Shown here piece after piece: positions 1 through 24,100 of a stretch of DNA of 64,000 nt. The notes under the pieces are model-generated. The model had not been told where the DNA came from, searched no databases, and was given only the letters and a program-made list of their open reading frames with translations. Source of the stretch: Berghia stephanieae (taxonomy: Eukaryota; Mollusca; Gastropoda; Nudibranchia; Aeolidiidae). Position 1 is the stretch's first letter. The number at the start of each line of letters is the position of its first letter. A program made the position numbers and the translations under genes. The stretch is from NCBI GenBank assembly GCA_034508935.3, contig CM067452.1:16004766-16068765 (forward strand), in the 5' to 3' direction.

Positions 1-1750
1 TGCATCTATGTTCCTGTGCATTATGATCATATTGGCAGTTGATTTTCTTGATTTATTCATGGTTTTGTAAGTTCTGTATATTGTTTTTACCAATTCCGTT
101 CCTCTCAAACAGTTGTGTTGATCATAACAGTAAACTGATATGATTTATGTCTTTATGTGGTAAAATAACTCATAAAGATAATATTTTATTGACCAGTAAA
201 GACTAAAAACCAATATTGTGTATGATGTCCATATCTCAATTTACTATCAATCTGCCTATAAAGTATGACTTCTTTACAAGAAAAAAATCAATCACCCAAC
301 AAGGTTACTGGACATGCTACAAATATTGAAGTATCAATCATCAATTACAACTAACACTAAGCACTGGTACTGTTAAATTAAATGATTTGCTCAAACAGAC
401 GGACATAGTATGTGGACAAAGGAGGATTCAAAATTATGAGGGCATATAGTTTATTCCAAGTAGTAACCTTTTCCTTATTGACCAACTACATTCAAAACGA
501 ACACACTGTCCACATAGGTTATATAGAATCATCTCCTTTCTTCCAAGAATACATACACATTTAGTCATTGTCTTATAAAGTCATCTGATATACCATTGAA
601 CTCCAGTCAGTCAAATTTAGAGATAAAACAATTGAATAATAAATCAGTATAAAACCACAGGCATACCACAGCAAGATCATTTTTTAATTTTTGGGAAATC
701 ACTGCCATATATATCTGGACGCTTCAGTCTATAAAAAGTTAACACATTCACTTGTGCACAAAAGGAGAACTTGAACTTACATTATATTACTTATTCAACA
801 TGCAAGAATACCCTAAACATTGACACCTATATGACACTATAAAGTCGGCATTTCCTGAGACAACCACACAAAAGCAGTACCGTATACATCTTCAAACTAT
901 AATGCCTAACAGTCATAAAAAAAATATAATTTTCACTTGAATCGTAAGGGATTTAAGTATAGAAAAAAGTTATCAAGCCATTAAAAAGTTGGCTTTCAAA
1001 TGTGCCCAAAACTCATATTTAAATCAGTTCAATGCTTAAAAAATAATATTAGTATTATTTTCGTCTAATGGTTTATATTTTATTCCTAAACTGATATTTG
1101 GACATAATTCATGGCATGAAATACTATGGGAGAGAAAATGAGGATCTCACCAAGTCATGCCAAATAAGAAATTTACAATAAAATATTCATATCTTTTAAA
1201 GTTTTACTGCCCGGACAACAAAACTTGGCATGTGTCAAGATCATCATTTTTACTTTATAATGATGCTTGTTTCAATCATTTTCTGCCGCTGAGAATTAAA
1301 TTATTGATATGCAAATTATAACAAATTAATTTCATTGATAGCTCAAAAACCACTAAATTAACACCTCTCTTATGAGCAGCCTTAAGAGGATACATTATTA
1401 TCAACCATGGCATATGATGAAAGAAACCTTTGCTTTGCTTGTGGTGAGGGAACAATTTTCATATTTGTGTTAGCAACTGAGCAATACCATGAAATATTGC
1501 AACAATTAATTACCATCAGTGGCATTACAGATTTCCCCTGACCGCTACCTGTTCCACCCATGGGCTGACCCCACTAATGGGTCAGGTTGACCTAGCACTG
1601 AAATACCGCTCAGAGGGGAAAATGCCACGCAGTGCGAAAAATAATTTATTTTCGTATTCTGTAGGAGATAAGAATAATATTGCCGTACTCTGGAAAAACC
1701 CATAATATTTTAAAAATTGGCCAAAAAAAAAAAAACTCGTCCTTCAAATA
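1..1750. other. AT-rich stretch with no recognisable gene
   Basis: No exon-like open frame, tRNA-like head or terminal repeat was recognised here. By position it is probably intron of the SLC18B1-like gene, whose first visible exon starts at 2533. A small inverted motif (TGACCC...GGGTCA) lies near 1569-1590. Confidence 0.5.
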
Positions 1751-1879
1751 TTGATCGATTTAAATGACCCTCATTTTGGCAACAACAAAAAAAACCCTCT
1801 CAAATCTGGGACTTTGCGAAGTCTCGAAATTAAAAACGGTGTTTGGTTGATACAGCTGCTGTTGTTGACAATGATCTTG

Positions 1880-1912
1880 ATGATGTTGTTGTTGATGATG
1901 ATGATGATGATA

Positions 1913-1967
<55 letters not shown>

Positions 1968-2027
1968 CGACGACCTCGACGACGACACCGACGACGAAGA
2001 CGACGACGAGGACGATGGTGATGATGG

Positions 2028-2073
<46 letters not shown>

Positions 2074-2095
2074 TGGTGGTGGTGGTGCTGTTGGT
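1880..2095. repeat. GAT/GAC trinucleotide microsatellite
   Basis: About 215 bp of GAT repeats with a GAC/CGA-rich middle. Open frames here (poly-Asp, poly-Met, poly-Ile) come from the repeat itself and are not genes. Confidence 0.9.
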
Positions 2096-2347
2096 GGTAG
2101 TTGTGTTAGTGGTGATGGCAATGTGGTGGGGTGGTTTTCGTGACTGGATAAGAATGGGGATGAGGAGAAAGGGGAGGAGAAGGACAAGGTATTGATGCTA
2201 TGCCTTTAACCAATATGCTGACAACATCCGCCAGCCGAATATAAAGTACCCACACACAAAACTATGTGTTTCATTGAAAGCGTATAGTCTGAGTGATACT
2301 ATTTAGTGAGAACTTCTCATAAATTTTATGGCTGGCTAAATGCAATT

Positions 2348-2472
2348 AAAAAAAAAAAACAAAAAAAAAAACCCAACAAAAACAACAAAACAAAACAAAA
2401 CAAAAAAAAACAGCAACAACAACAAAAAAACAAACAAACCAACAACAAACAAACAAACAAAACAAACAGACA
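2348..2472. repeat. A-rich AAC/AAAC low-complexity tract
   Basis: An adenine-rich tract of AAC and AAAC units just upstream of the first visible SLC18B1-like exon. Confidence 0.85.
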
Positions 2473-2532
2473 GCTGAGTGACGTGAATTTCGTTCCTTCT
2501 GTACAACCCACCAATCTCTACCTACTCCCCAG

Positions 2533-13983
<11,451 letters not shown>

Positions 13984-14049
13984 GCCTATGGAGCCCGAGT
14001 TTATCCCGTGTGAAACAAACGACAGCAATTGCATGCTACTATTTGGACA

Positions 14050-14126
14050 GGACACTAGCCTATCGCGCGAAGTACTTGTCATCAGACCTAACAGACTCAA
14101 CTACCCAACCCCTGATGGGTGGACAG

Positions 14127-14161
<35 letters not shown>

Positions 14162-14240
14162 GGGGGGTCAGTATCAGTATCAGTAAAAAATCTCGACTGC
14201 ACCCAGGATCGATTTTGGACTCTGCGCGTGAGCTGTCATC
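14050..14240 (-). mobile_element. SINE family 2 fragment with GT/G-run insertion
   Basis: CTATCGCGCGAAGTACTTGT, CAACTACCCAACCCCTGATG and TCTCGACTGCACCCAGGATC are the reverse complement of family 2. A GT run and poly-G (14128-14167) have expanded in the middle. Confidence 0.7.
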
Positions 14241-14590
14241 ACCCCCCCCCCCTCTCCAATCTATCAGTCAGAGCCCCCCCCCCCCCTCTCTCCAATCTAT
14301 CAGTCAGAGCCCCCCTCCTCTCCAATCTATCAGTCAGAGCCCCCCTCCTCTCCAATCTATCAGTCAGAGCCCCCCTCCTCTCCAATCTATCAGTCAGAGC
14401 CCCCCTCCTCTCCAATCTATCAGTCAGAGCCCCCCCCCTCTCCAATCTATCAGTCAGAGCCCCCCCCCTCTCCAATCTATCAGTCAGAGCCCCCCCCCCC
14501 CCCCCTCTCCAATCTATCAGTCAGAGCCCCCCTCCTCTCCAATCTATCAGTCAGAGCCCCCCTCCTCTCCAATCTATCAGTCAGAGCAGA
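14241..14590. repeat. Minisatellite, about 29-30 bp unit, about 11 copies
   Basis: The unit is CCCCCTCCTC then TCCAATCTATCAGTCAGAG. The poly-C length varies between units, the rest is nearly invariant. Confidence 0.95.
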
Positions 14591-15426
14591 CTGAAAAAAA
14601 ACACCCAGGGAATTTTAAAATTAAATTTCTCCCTGACATTCAGACAAAAACTCTTACGACACGTATTTATGATAGAGGAACCTTATTTATGATAGAGGAA
14701 CGATATATTCACCCTGGCTGTATCGCAGCCACTGCCAAGTTGACCTTTTTAATCCGTCCACCACGGCCTTTCCCACAAACACAACAGAAAACTGTTTTAT
14801 CAGAGAAGCAACATGGCGGAGAAAGGAGATGTGTAAGAACCAAAGGACATTTAAAATTAACTCAGATGAAAGCTGTACCCATTTTGATGTGGGGAAAAAA
14901 ATAATATGCGGCCCATAACAAACTCGAAAAATAAAATTAGTTTTACATTTTTTAAATACATTTTATAAAAAGGTTTAGTTTTGTTTTGAGGTTTTTACAG
15001 AACTGGCGACATTTGTAGGTAATCTAAGCACCTGTAAAACAAAAAGGGAAGAGGACTGGGGACCAGTTGTTTGTTTTTAAAGTGTTTGTTTGTTTGTTTG
15101 TTGCTTTAGGTCTCTTCCAACACAATTGAGGTTATATGAGAAACCGCTGAAACAAAAAAACAAGCAATCTAACAAAAATAGTACAAATGTAAATCAAAAT
15201 CATAACCTAAAGATATCATAAGCTAAATTATAAATAACCAAGAACAAACAGGCAGAAGATTTACAGAAAAAAAATATCCCCTGTCAAAAATACAATCACA
15301 AACCAAAGAAGCAGGAAAAGGCTAGTAAAGAGAAGAAGAAATGACATCACTATCGGATCGTACACCCATGCGAACATCATAGGTATATGATTCAAGGGTG
15401 ATGCTCCCATCCAACCACCCGCTTTT

Positions 15427-15940
15427 TAAAGTGTTTTACAGCACTTGCAACACATTTAGGTCATATCAGCACCAGTAAAATGGAAGAAAATCGGATAGTA
15501 AAAACAAACTAGATGTACAATTAAAAGGACTTCAGGAAATAGTAAGACAAAGGGGAATGGTTCAAATAGGGAACTGATGTAGATCCCAAGAGCACACTAT
15601 CAGTGTATTTAGTTTGAGATCACCTAAAAGTCTCATCCAGACACAAGCACAAGTCCCCGCTAAGAGGAATACACTCAAATGTTCACAAATCATATGTTAC
15701 GAATATAAAAATAACAGTATCTACATAACAGAGAGATGATTTACAAGGGAAAAAACATCATCTCCAACTATAACTATACATATGACTTTTTCCCTCCCGC
15801 CAGGGCCAGGACAAAACTAAGTAATCTCATTCCAAGACAAAGACAGAGAGCAATCAGAAAACAGATACAGGGGGATAGAAGACACAGCGAGTACCTCCCT
15901 GCCCACTATTGGAAGTCGGAAACCCCACCACCACCCAGGG
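15427..15940 (+). mobile_element. Interspersed repeat A, copy 1
   Basis: It starts TTTTACAGCACTTGCAACAC then ATATCAGCACCAGTAAAA, runs through CAGAGAGATGATTTACAAGG, and ends with AGAAGACACAGCGAGTACCT and CCTGCCCACTATTGG. It is about 510 bp with no long open frame. Further copies are at 16268, 30537, 40660, 46577 (-) and 56933 (-). The superfamily is unknown to me. Confidence 0.75.
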
Positions 15941-16170
15941 GACAGTTTGTGTAAAACTTCCAAATGATATCAAAGTTATCGGCACAAGAACAACGAGGGA
16001 CACACAGCAAGAGTAACCATCCCAACATGAAAAACAGATGCCCACCTGTATTCGTTTTTCCCTTCCACTGCCCGACTATGGAATAGCCTCCCAGCTGAAG
16101 TGGCTGAAAACAGTTGCCAACATGACATGCCTTCACGCAATTGCTAGAGTTCACATCGTGACTCTTTAAT
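15941..16170 (+). mobile_element. LINE reverse-transcriptase 3' end fragment
   Basis: One frame gives LPNDIKVIGTRTTRDTQQ and another FFPSTARLWNSLPAEVAENS, the 'RLWNSLP' pattern near the C-terminus of many LINE ORF2 proteins. It is short and frame-broken. Confidence 0.65.
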
Positions 16171-16267
16171 AAATGTATTTTTTATTAGTATTATGTTATT
16201 ATTATTAGTTTTAACAAGTTTACAATGTAATACCCTACAAACTGAGGAGTTGTTTTGTTTTGTTTTT

Positions 16268-16800
16268 AAAGGTTTTACGGCGCTTGCAACACATTTAGGT
16301 TATATCAGCGCCAGTAAAAAGGAAGAAAATGGGATAGTAAAAGTTCTAGAATTACAATTAAAGCACCCAAGAAAAAGTAAGACAAAGGGGAACTGAGAAC
16401 AAATAGGGATCAGATGTAGATTCCAAGAGCATACCATCAATGTACTTAGTTTGAAATCACCTACAAGTCTCATCCAGACACAAGCACAAAATCCAACAAA
16501 GAGGAACACACTCAAATGCTTACATAATACATTAAAATTAAAAATAATAATACATAACAGAGAGATGATTTACAAGGAAAAAAATATCATCTCCCAAAAC
16601 AATAACTATGCATGTGACTGTTTCCCTCCCAGCCAGGACTCCGACCAGGGCCAGGAAAAAACCCAAGTAATCTCATTCCAAGACAAAGGCAGAAAGCACG
16701 TTGGACAACAGATATACGGGTATAGAAGACACAGTATGTACCTCCCTGCCCGCTATGGGAGAAACTGAGGAGTGGTCCTCGACAATATTGGAGGTTTCCA
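16268..16800 (+). mobile_element. Interspersed repeat A, copy 2
   Basis: Starts GGTTTTACGGCGCTTGCAAC then ATATCAGCGCCAGTAAAA, ends ACAGTATGTACCTCCCTGCC then CGCTATGGGAG. Same order of motifs as copy 1, separated from it by the LINE end. Confidence 0.75.
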
Positions 16801-16829
16801 CAAGAAGAAGAAGAAGAAGTACAGCAACT

Positions 16830-17590
16830 GTTATCGTTACACTTTCAGTGGAAAAAGTAAACAGTGAAATAGTTGTAAATTAAAAATTTGGATAAAACTA
16901 TATAAATAACATCGAACATGATTAAAACTGAAAGTGAAAGGTATAATAAATGTGATTAGTTATAAATCATATACAAAATGAATAGAATGATAAGGATGAT
17001 CAATTTAGAAATCACAAACCACTAAAAAAAATAAACTTGAATTATTATAATGTTATAACCACTCAATGTCCTCTAAGAGCTTAACAAAGGGCCCCAGTGA
17101 ATGTGTATTTATTTGCAGGTCTGACAACCCAAATTTTGTCATTGGCTCATTGTTATAATGGAAATGCTCTCAAACCAATGCAAAATATTGTCCATTACAA
17201 CAATGTTAAAACAAGCCCATAATTGCTCTTGGTTATCAGATCTGTAAATATGTGAACGTTGGTCTAAGTCTAATCATTGACATAAATGCATATTGAGCCT
17301 TTTAATTTTGTGATTTGTGCACGTTAAAACTCACTTCATGTTTTTAAATAAATCTACAATGGAGAAGAGTTGCCAGATATATTTGTACACACTTAAAAAC
17401 AGAGTTCATTATTGAACCAAGTTTGATTGTGGATAGCGCAAAAGATTCGTCTCGATATATATCTTGAGCTCCGCTGTAGTTTAACAATTGAATATTATGA
17501 GTGCCAGTGCGTAATAAAACCCTATTTAGTTGCAAACTCTGCAGCTTCTCCATCCACTAGTTTGAAATATAAAATAAGTGTATGCATCAT
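16830..17590. other. No recognised feature
   Basis: AT-rich sequence. I saw no exon, tRNA-like head or terminal inverted repeat. Confidence 0.4.
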
Positions 17591-17688
17591 TTATTAATAA
17601 AAGGTTGAATAAAAGAACGAAAGGCTGATTAATGGATCGTCTCTGTTTAAAGACACAGGTTTAATATCAATGTACAAAAAAAAAACAA

Positions 17689-17978
17689 ACAAACAAAAAA
17701 AAACCAACCCTCCCCCACCCCAACAAAAACAAAACAAACAACCCTCCCCCACCCCAACAAAAAAACAAAAACAACAACCCTCCCCCAACCCAACAAAAAA
17801 AACCCAACAAAAACAACCCTCTCCCACCCCAACAAAAAAAAAACAACAAAAACAACCCTCTCCCACCCCAACAAAAAAAACACAAAACAACAACAAACAA
17901 CCCTCCCCCGCCCCAACAAAAAAACAAAAACAACCCTCCCCCACCCCAACAAAAAAAACAAAAACAACAACAAACAAA
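17689..17978. repeat. Minisatellite, about 30-36 bp unit, about 8 copies
   Basis: The unit is CCCTCCCCCACCCCAACAAA followed by A/CA-rich spacer of variable length. Open frames in it (PSPTPTKK repeats and reverse) are artefacts. Confidence 0.93.
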
Positions 17979-18254
17979 GTTGCAATATGATCGTGATCCG
18001 GGAACGCATTGGGATCAAATAATTGCCAAAAAATGATATCAAAGTTTAAAAGGAGCGAAAATTTGAGGTCTGATTTTAAAAAATAAAAATTTCTCACTTT
18101 ATGAAACAATATTATCCTCTGTCTACAACTACAAGAAAACAAAATTAACCCAATTTTTGATGACAAATTCGATGTTTAGCACGACACCATTTTGAGGTAT
18201 TTATCACATTTAATGGATAATAATAATAATACATTTGAAAATGATGACGAGTAA

Positions 18255-18430
18255 GTCAATGCCTATCGCAAAGTACTTTCCAACAGATCTAACAGACCCA
18301 GCTACCCAATCACTGCTGGGTGGACAGAGGGGTCATAAAAAAAATAAATCTCGATCGCACCCAGATTGATCTCGTCCCTTTGTGTATGAAGTGAGTGCTC
18401 TATCAACTGAATGATTGGGTCACCCCAAAA
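18255..18430 (-). mobile_element. SINE family 2, reverse copy
   Basis: CTATCGCAAAGTACTTTCC, CAGCTACCCAATCACTGCTG, CTCGATCGCACCCAG and GTGCTCTATCAACTGAATGA are the reverse complement of the 39511 copy. Confidence 0.7.
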
Positions 18431-18499
18431 CAATTAGCTTTGCCATATGACTCATAAAGCAACATAAAACATCAGTAGATCTACATAATACTGCTTTAT

Positions 18500-19000
18500 A
18501 CTTTTTACAGCCCTTGAGACACTTTTATGTCATCTTAGATCAGATCTCATAAAAAGGAAGATGAGAAGAACTAGTAAAAAAGATAGAAAATATACTGAAA
18601 ATGGGCAAACTTGCATATATGCAGAATAAAGCTATATAAACGACTGGTCTGGGACAGGGTTAACTCTTTCAGCACCATTGGCCGCTTTGTGCAGCCAGAG
18701 CAGAATCTGTTCTACGGGCCAATGGCCGCATGGTGCAGCCGGTCTTGAAAGGCAAAACCAATAATGTAATCCAATCCTACTTTCTACAAAAGTACTATAA
18801 ATTGAACCAATGGTATCAAATTTTGGGGCTGCAATGCAAATCAGTGATATTTTGCGATTTTTTTTGCAAAAAACCGCCATGCCAGGTTTTGAAAGGACTG
18901 GCCAAGTAATCTCATTATAGGATAGAGTAAGGGAAAAAAACCCAAAACAAACAGATGTAGTGGGATAGAAGACACGGCAAGAGTAACCCCCCCCCCCCCC
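18500..19000 (+). repeat. Fragments of repeat A and a TTAA-started palindromic piece
   Basis: 18505-18605 and 18896-18990 resemble repeat A. Between them, at 18660-18740, is TTAACTCTTTCAGCACCATT followed by two related blocks (CATTGGCCGCTTTGTGCAGCC and CAATGGCCGCATGGTGCAGCC-like), possibly one end of another TTAA element. No matching right end was found. Confidence 0.4.
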
Positions 19001-19048
19001 CTCCCCCACCAACCCCCAGCACACCATGGGAGGTAAATATGGGAATGT

Positions 19049-19260
19049 AAGGCTCAGTGGTATGGTTTTTACTTTGTGCCCAAAATATACCGGGTTCGAG
19101 TACCCACCACACTGAGTGGCCTTGAGCAAGTCGGCTTATCCTGGTTCAATTTGCAGCCCTTGCAATGCTCCTTACACTTGAGTTATTCCAGCCTTCCCTT
19201 GGAATTCACTCTAAGGACAAATTTCCCCTTTTGGGGATGAATGAACGGAATTTTATTTAT
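19049..19260 (+). mobile_element. SINE family 3
   Basis: The tRNA-like head CAGTGGTATGGTTTTTACTT carries the B box GGGTTCGAGTACCC. Then come GTGGCCTTGAGCAAGTCG, CAATTTGCAGCCCTTGCA and TTCCCCTTTTGGGGATGAAT. It matches 52542-52745 end to end. Confidence 0.8.
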
Positions 19261-19661
19261 TCATCATTTTAAAAAAGAGACATCCCACCTCAATAAAAAA
19301 TAATGATAATCTACTGCTCAACAGTACAAAAAGTCGAGATTTTATAACAAAGAGATAAAAAGCTGTAAATTTTGTTGAGGAACACAGATGGCAAATTCTT
19401 GAGTGAACAAGGGTCACGTCAACTCTTGAAGGTCGGCCGGGTACCACCACGGCCCATCCTGATACAAGGAGGGCCAGAAAATCCAGGTCTTTCAATTAGA
19501 GGCTGAAGGGAATGTGGACTTGGAGGTGACAAAGCTAAATATGTTTGAAAAAAAAAAGAGGAAACAACAAATAAATAGACTATCACATGTTTTTCAAATT
19601 TAATAATATGCAATATAGCTTAAAAATGATAGGACCACACACACACATGTATATAAAATAG

Positions 19662-19846
19662 ATGAAGGACACTCACATTTTCTTTGCCAGGACATTTGTT
19701 TCAGTGCTGGTCGCACCTCCAAAGCCGACGATAAATCCATAATTTGTGGTTTTAATCTGGCATCCCTTTTTTTCTTATTCCAGCTGAGGAGGTGCGACCT
19801 GCACTGAAACAATTGTCCTGACAAAGAAAATGAGAGTGTCCTTCAT
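19662..19846. mobile_element. Short hairpin MITE, 185 bp
   Basis: Inverted arms of about 59 bp (19662-19721 and 19787-19846) share ATGAAGGACACTC, TTTCTTTG, CAGGACA, TTTCAGTGC and GGTCGCACCTCC. No long target duplication is obvious and the superfamily is not assigned. Confidence 0.75.
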
Positions 19847-20002
19847 TTATTTTACATTAATATTATCGAGCACTCTAAAAGTGTTAAAGAAGAAGCCTCA
19901 CTGTTTTACATTTTTTTCTAAAAATCATATAGTCAGAGTTATATTTGTATATATATTGACTTCAATATCTAGGAAGATAAAACTAAATATCAGGGGGAGG
20001 TA

Positions 20003-20746
20003 CAGTCCACTCCGGATAATTGCAACTCAGTTAATCACAACATTTCCCAAGAAACAGAATTAATTCTATATAAAAGTCACTGGTTAATTGCAAAAAACTT
20101 CGGTTAACTGCATCAAATTTTCAACCTCAAAAAGTGACAGATTCAAGAAATCAATCAAACAAAATCTCATGATTAAATTTCATGGTGGGTGAAATCATGA
20201 CAGGAAGAAGAATTGAGAGGGGGGGGGGGGGGGGTGTAATGCTACAGTTATGTGCCACCAATCTATCAGAGACAAAAAGATGGTGGGGCTTTGCAGTATG
20301 GGTTTGTGCAGTCATATGTGACCATTAGATAGGAGGCGAGGAGTCTGGGTGACAGGTAGACAATGAACAATGTCACCATTCTATTTGAGACAATAGCGGG
20401 TGGGGCTTGGAGTATGGATTTGTGAGGTCATTGTTGACCATTAGATAGAAGGCATGGGGGTTGGGAATAGTCTAGATAACAGATAAACAATGATAATTGT
20501 AAGGAAGACTGAGCGATGTAATTTGTTTTGGGATTGACAACTGAGCACTGTGACCAATTGGTTTGGTGAGAGCTTAATGTCTCTGATTACCAGCTAATCT
20601 CTTTGACTCTTACTAATGTTGAGAACAATAGTAATAAAGTGTAAACTCAGAGTGAAAATGTTGCAATAGTGGACAGGAAACACAACTTCGGTTAATCGCA
20701 ACATTTTCGCTGATCCCAAGGTGCTGCGATTAATTGGAGAAGACTG
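20003..20746. mobile_element. Tc1/mariner-type (pogo/Tigger-like) non-autonomous element
   Basis: The ends are CAGTCCACTCCGGATAATTG and, reversed, CAGTCTTCTCCAATTAATCG, each flanked by TA. Internal motifs AATTGCAA and GTTAATCGCAAC near both ends resemble pogo/Tigger ends. It is 744 bp with no coding frame and lies just downstream of the predicted GTSF1 stop. Confidence 0.75.
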
Positions 20747-20770
20747 TACCTACAGATGCAAAAATACTTA

Positions 20771-20961
20771 TCACTGGAATACAACAAATAATGACCCTAG
20801 ACATTTCTTACATGGCCTTGCACGACCTCTCCCTATGGCAAAAAGGCGATTCATCACGTGACTGGAACTTGAACCGTTAAGGTTCTGTTGGTTCAGTTGA
20901 TGGCTTAACCCATTCAACTGGCAGCAGGAGTTGATATTTTCCACACTTGTTGATGTCCGCT
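20771..20961 (-). CDS. GTSF1: GTSF1-like exon 6 (terminal)
   Basis: The acceptor is CAATTTCTTTCAG. It encodes ERTSTSVENINSCCQLNGLS, later NRLFAIGRGRARP and then CKKCLGSLFVVFQ before TGA at 20771-20773. A donor-like GTAAGA follows the ARP codon at 20812/20811, so the true gene may instead splice onward to an exon I could not find. Confidence 0.55.
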
Positions 20962-21090
20962 CTGAAAGAAATTGAAACCCAATCATTGTGATGAAAAGTC
21001 ATAATTTGTCATCCATCACTTCAAAACTGTATTATAAAAGAGCGCACCACTGAGCTATGCTACCACCAATCTTAATAAAAAACAAGAGAG

Positions 21091-21152
<62 letters not shown>

Positions 21153-21160
21153 AGAGAGAG

Positions 21161-21194
<34 letters not shown>

Positions 21195-24100
21195 TAGAGA
21201 GAGAGACCCACGCTCATGTCAAGTCTAAACAGATGTAGACAGCAGCAGAAATATTCGTAGATGACATTTTCAATTCAATTCAATTGTTTTGTCTTATTTC
21301 TTCTTAATCTTAAAGTCTTCATTGTTTCGTGAACAGTTTTGGATAAGAAAGGTGCAATAACAAGATTAAATCATGTTTTCTGGTTTATTATAACCAATCA
21401 TTTTAATTTTAAGACTGCCGCTCGTCAAGCTCAAAGTTCAAAAGTATTTTCTGCCTGGAATAGAGACATACATACCCTGAGAAGAATCTCCCATTGCTTG
21501 TAGTCTCTCCGTGATGTTGGTGCTTTTGATGTTTTCGTTGTCGCTGTTGTTCCTGTGGCATTTATTGTGATTTTCATTATTGTCTTCATCATTACTGCTG
21601 ATGCTACCACAACTATTGTTGCTGTTGCTACTGGCAATGTCACTTCCCCTCCCTTCACCCCCAGAAATGTCTCTGGGACTTCTAGAGATTGTAGCTGCTA
21701 TCGACTGTCTCTGAGGGATGCGCAGACGTGAATCTATATGTCGTCTTTCCCTAGTACGACGCCTGAAAATAATTTTTTAAAAAGAAAAAAGAAATGATTA
21801 ATTTTGAGTTTTTATATAGGTGAGATATCCACTAAATGCGCTCAAAGCGCTTTACAAAGGGTCCCTGACCAATAGCAACATGTAACATGTAGAACGAGAC
21901 ATGACAAGACAAAGCTGCTGACAGCCAGGTACTCACTTCACACCTGAGCACGATAAGAGAATGTGAGTAAAGAGTCTTTTCCATGGACTCGATTATGCGC
22001 CGAGCGAGGCTCAAACCCAGGACCTTCCTATCCGAAAGCGTGTGTCATACCACAAGACCACATAGCTGCACGATTATTTATAATTGTATCTGATTTTGAA
22101 CTCTAAATTTTTTTATCATACTCATCAAACCTAATGTACCAAAATTAATAGTCAGACATTGAAAAATTAGTAGTGATCATAAAAAATTAGCAGTCACTCA
22201 CGTACTCCCCAAACACCACTAAAGAAGGCCACTCATCTGTGTAAGAAGGCTTAAAAACTTGTTGAGTAGTACACAACATTCTTTTTTTTTTTTAGGCAAC
22301 TCAGACATCTTTGCTTTAAGTCCAAATCAAAGAGGCTAAAGGTCATAAGAGATAAGAAAGTAATATCTGAATAACAAAAAAAAAAAAAAAAAAAAATTAA
22401 AAATCCTTAGTAAGACTATGTGAAGAGTTGAAAAATAATGAAATTCTGTTGCTGTTAGCATTTGTTATGTAAGTCTATTAATTATCGTTATAATGGCTTA
22501 AAATCGAACTAATGTAGCACTAGCAATACGGTTTGGTCATTTCAGCACTAGTAATAAGGAAGATGATAGTGGGAAAGTTGCAGATCTGAAGACCCATGTA
22601 CCAAAGAAAACGTAAGACAACTCACAATGCCCGTCCTGTTTCTTGGGGTGTGATAACAATGGGGGACTCATCTGTGAATGTATACAAATATATATCAACA
22701 AATAGCAGAACCAGTACTGTATAAAAGTCGGTAAAAATGCATAATCAGGTTTTAACATTTTGAAAAACCCCTAAAAACTTGGAAATTTCTATCAAGCACA
22801 ATATTTGCTAAATGTGCTCAAAAAGCTTTATTAGTGGGCCCAAGCCAACACCAAGACAATACATCTAGGATGATATATGAAACTCGTAAGGTGATAATAC
22901 AATTCTTTCTCTGACAGCGACAACACTGGGCCATGCACTCGATTTACACCCGAGTGCGGTGTGAAAATGTGAGTAAAGTGCTTATTTCCAAGGACTCAAC
23001 TCAAACTTTGTGCCGCATACATCACAAGACCACATAAGGAAAATATCTTTACAGCAACACACAAGATACTTACCTTCATCCCAGTTTTCAAGGTGGTCGT
23101 CGTCATCAAAAGCTTTGGCAGGCTGAGGCAGGTCTGTATTTCCCTTTACTGCCCTTTCCTCTTTGCCAAGAAGGGCATTCTGAAGGGCATCTTTAAAAGA
23201 AAATAAAATTCTTTTTAAAATTTACAATACAATTTTATATCTCGATTCATATCCCTCCCCTCCCCCTACCCATACACACATGTTGTTTATTAAAATGTCA
23301 TCAAAAGCTTTGGCAGGCTGGGGCAGGTATGGATTTCCCTTTACTGCCCTTTCCTCTTTGCCAAGAAGGCATTCTGAAGGGCATCTTTAAAAGAAAAAAT
23401 TCTTTTTAAAATTTACAACTTGATGTCCATAAGGCTTGGGTCATCTCTGAGACACACTACAATGTTAAAAGCACTGGTTGGCAGCAGCTTCTAATGGTGC
23501 TCACTCACACTACTATGTTATGACGCTTGACCCAATCCACAAATTCTTTACTGCACTCGTGCACCATCGTAAATCCGCCCTGAAGCTTCGTCACAACACT
23601 CCGCTCACCTAGATCAGGGTGTCCAGGTATCGGAGACATTAAAAAATCCTACCAGCCCAAGCAAAAATCCTACCACAATTTATCGCAATCAGACATTACA
23701 AAATGACACGAAGTCACAAATTCCCAGACATTTACTTATAATACTATCAATCTTACCATTTGAGGGAATTCCAAAGCAAGAACAATTCAGGATATCATGA
23801 CTCGAGGCTGACTATGCCAAGTAGCTTAGCAATTTTGGTTACTCATATCAAGAAATAATATCACATTATACACATACACACACACTAAAATATTATATTC
23901 TATTTACACAATCAGTTTTTAGATTCTATTATCTTATATACACAATGGCAGACTAGGCTTCTAGCCTAACTACTTTTCTTTCCTTGCTATTTCTCAAGCT
24001 ATACCATCCTTATTTCTACATTTTCAGCCTCTCCTATATACATTGCCCTGACCAAAAGATCATGTTACATTGTTGAGGATGACTTTCCGGCTTTTTCAAC

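Noticed and set aside
14241-14590. CRISPR-like array (repeats with constant part)
   Set aside because: The only variable part is poly-C length; there are no unique spacers, and the host is an animal genome. It is a minisatellite.
17594-18166. 190-residue reverse open frame with FVGVGEGCF repeats
   Set aside because: Translation of the CCCTCCCCCACCCCAACA minisatellite.
22537-22758. 73-residue minus-strand open frame as a gene
   Set aside because: Most of it is a repeat A fragment; the real exon inside (22626-22671) uses another frame.
21476-23190. Reading GTSF1 exons 3 and 5 as a frame-broken pair
   Set aside because: The 46-nt exon at 22626-22671 restores phase, so no lesion needs to be assumed.
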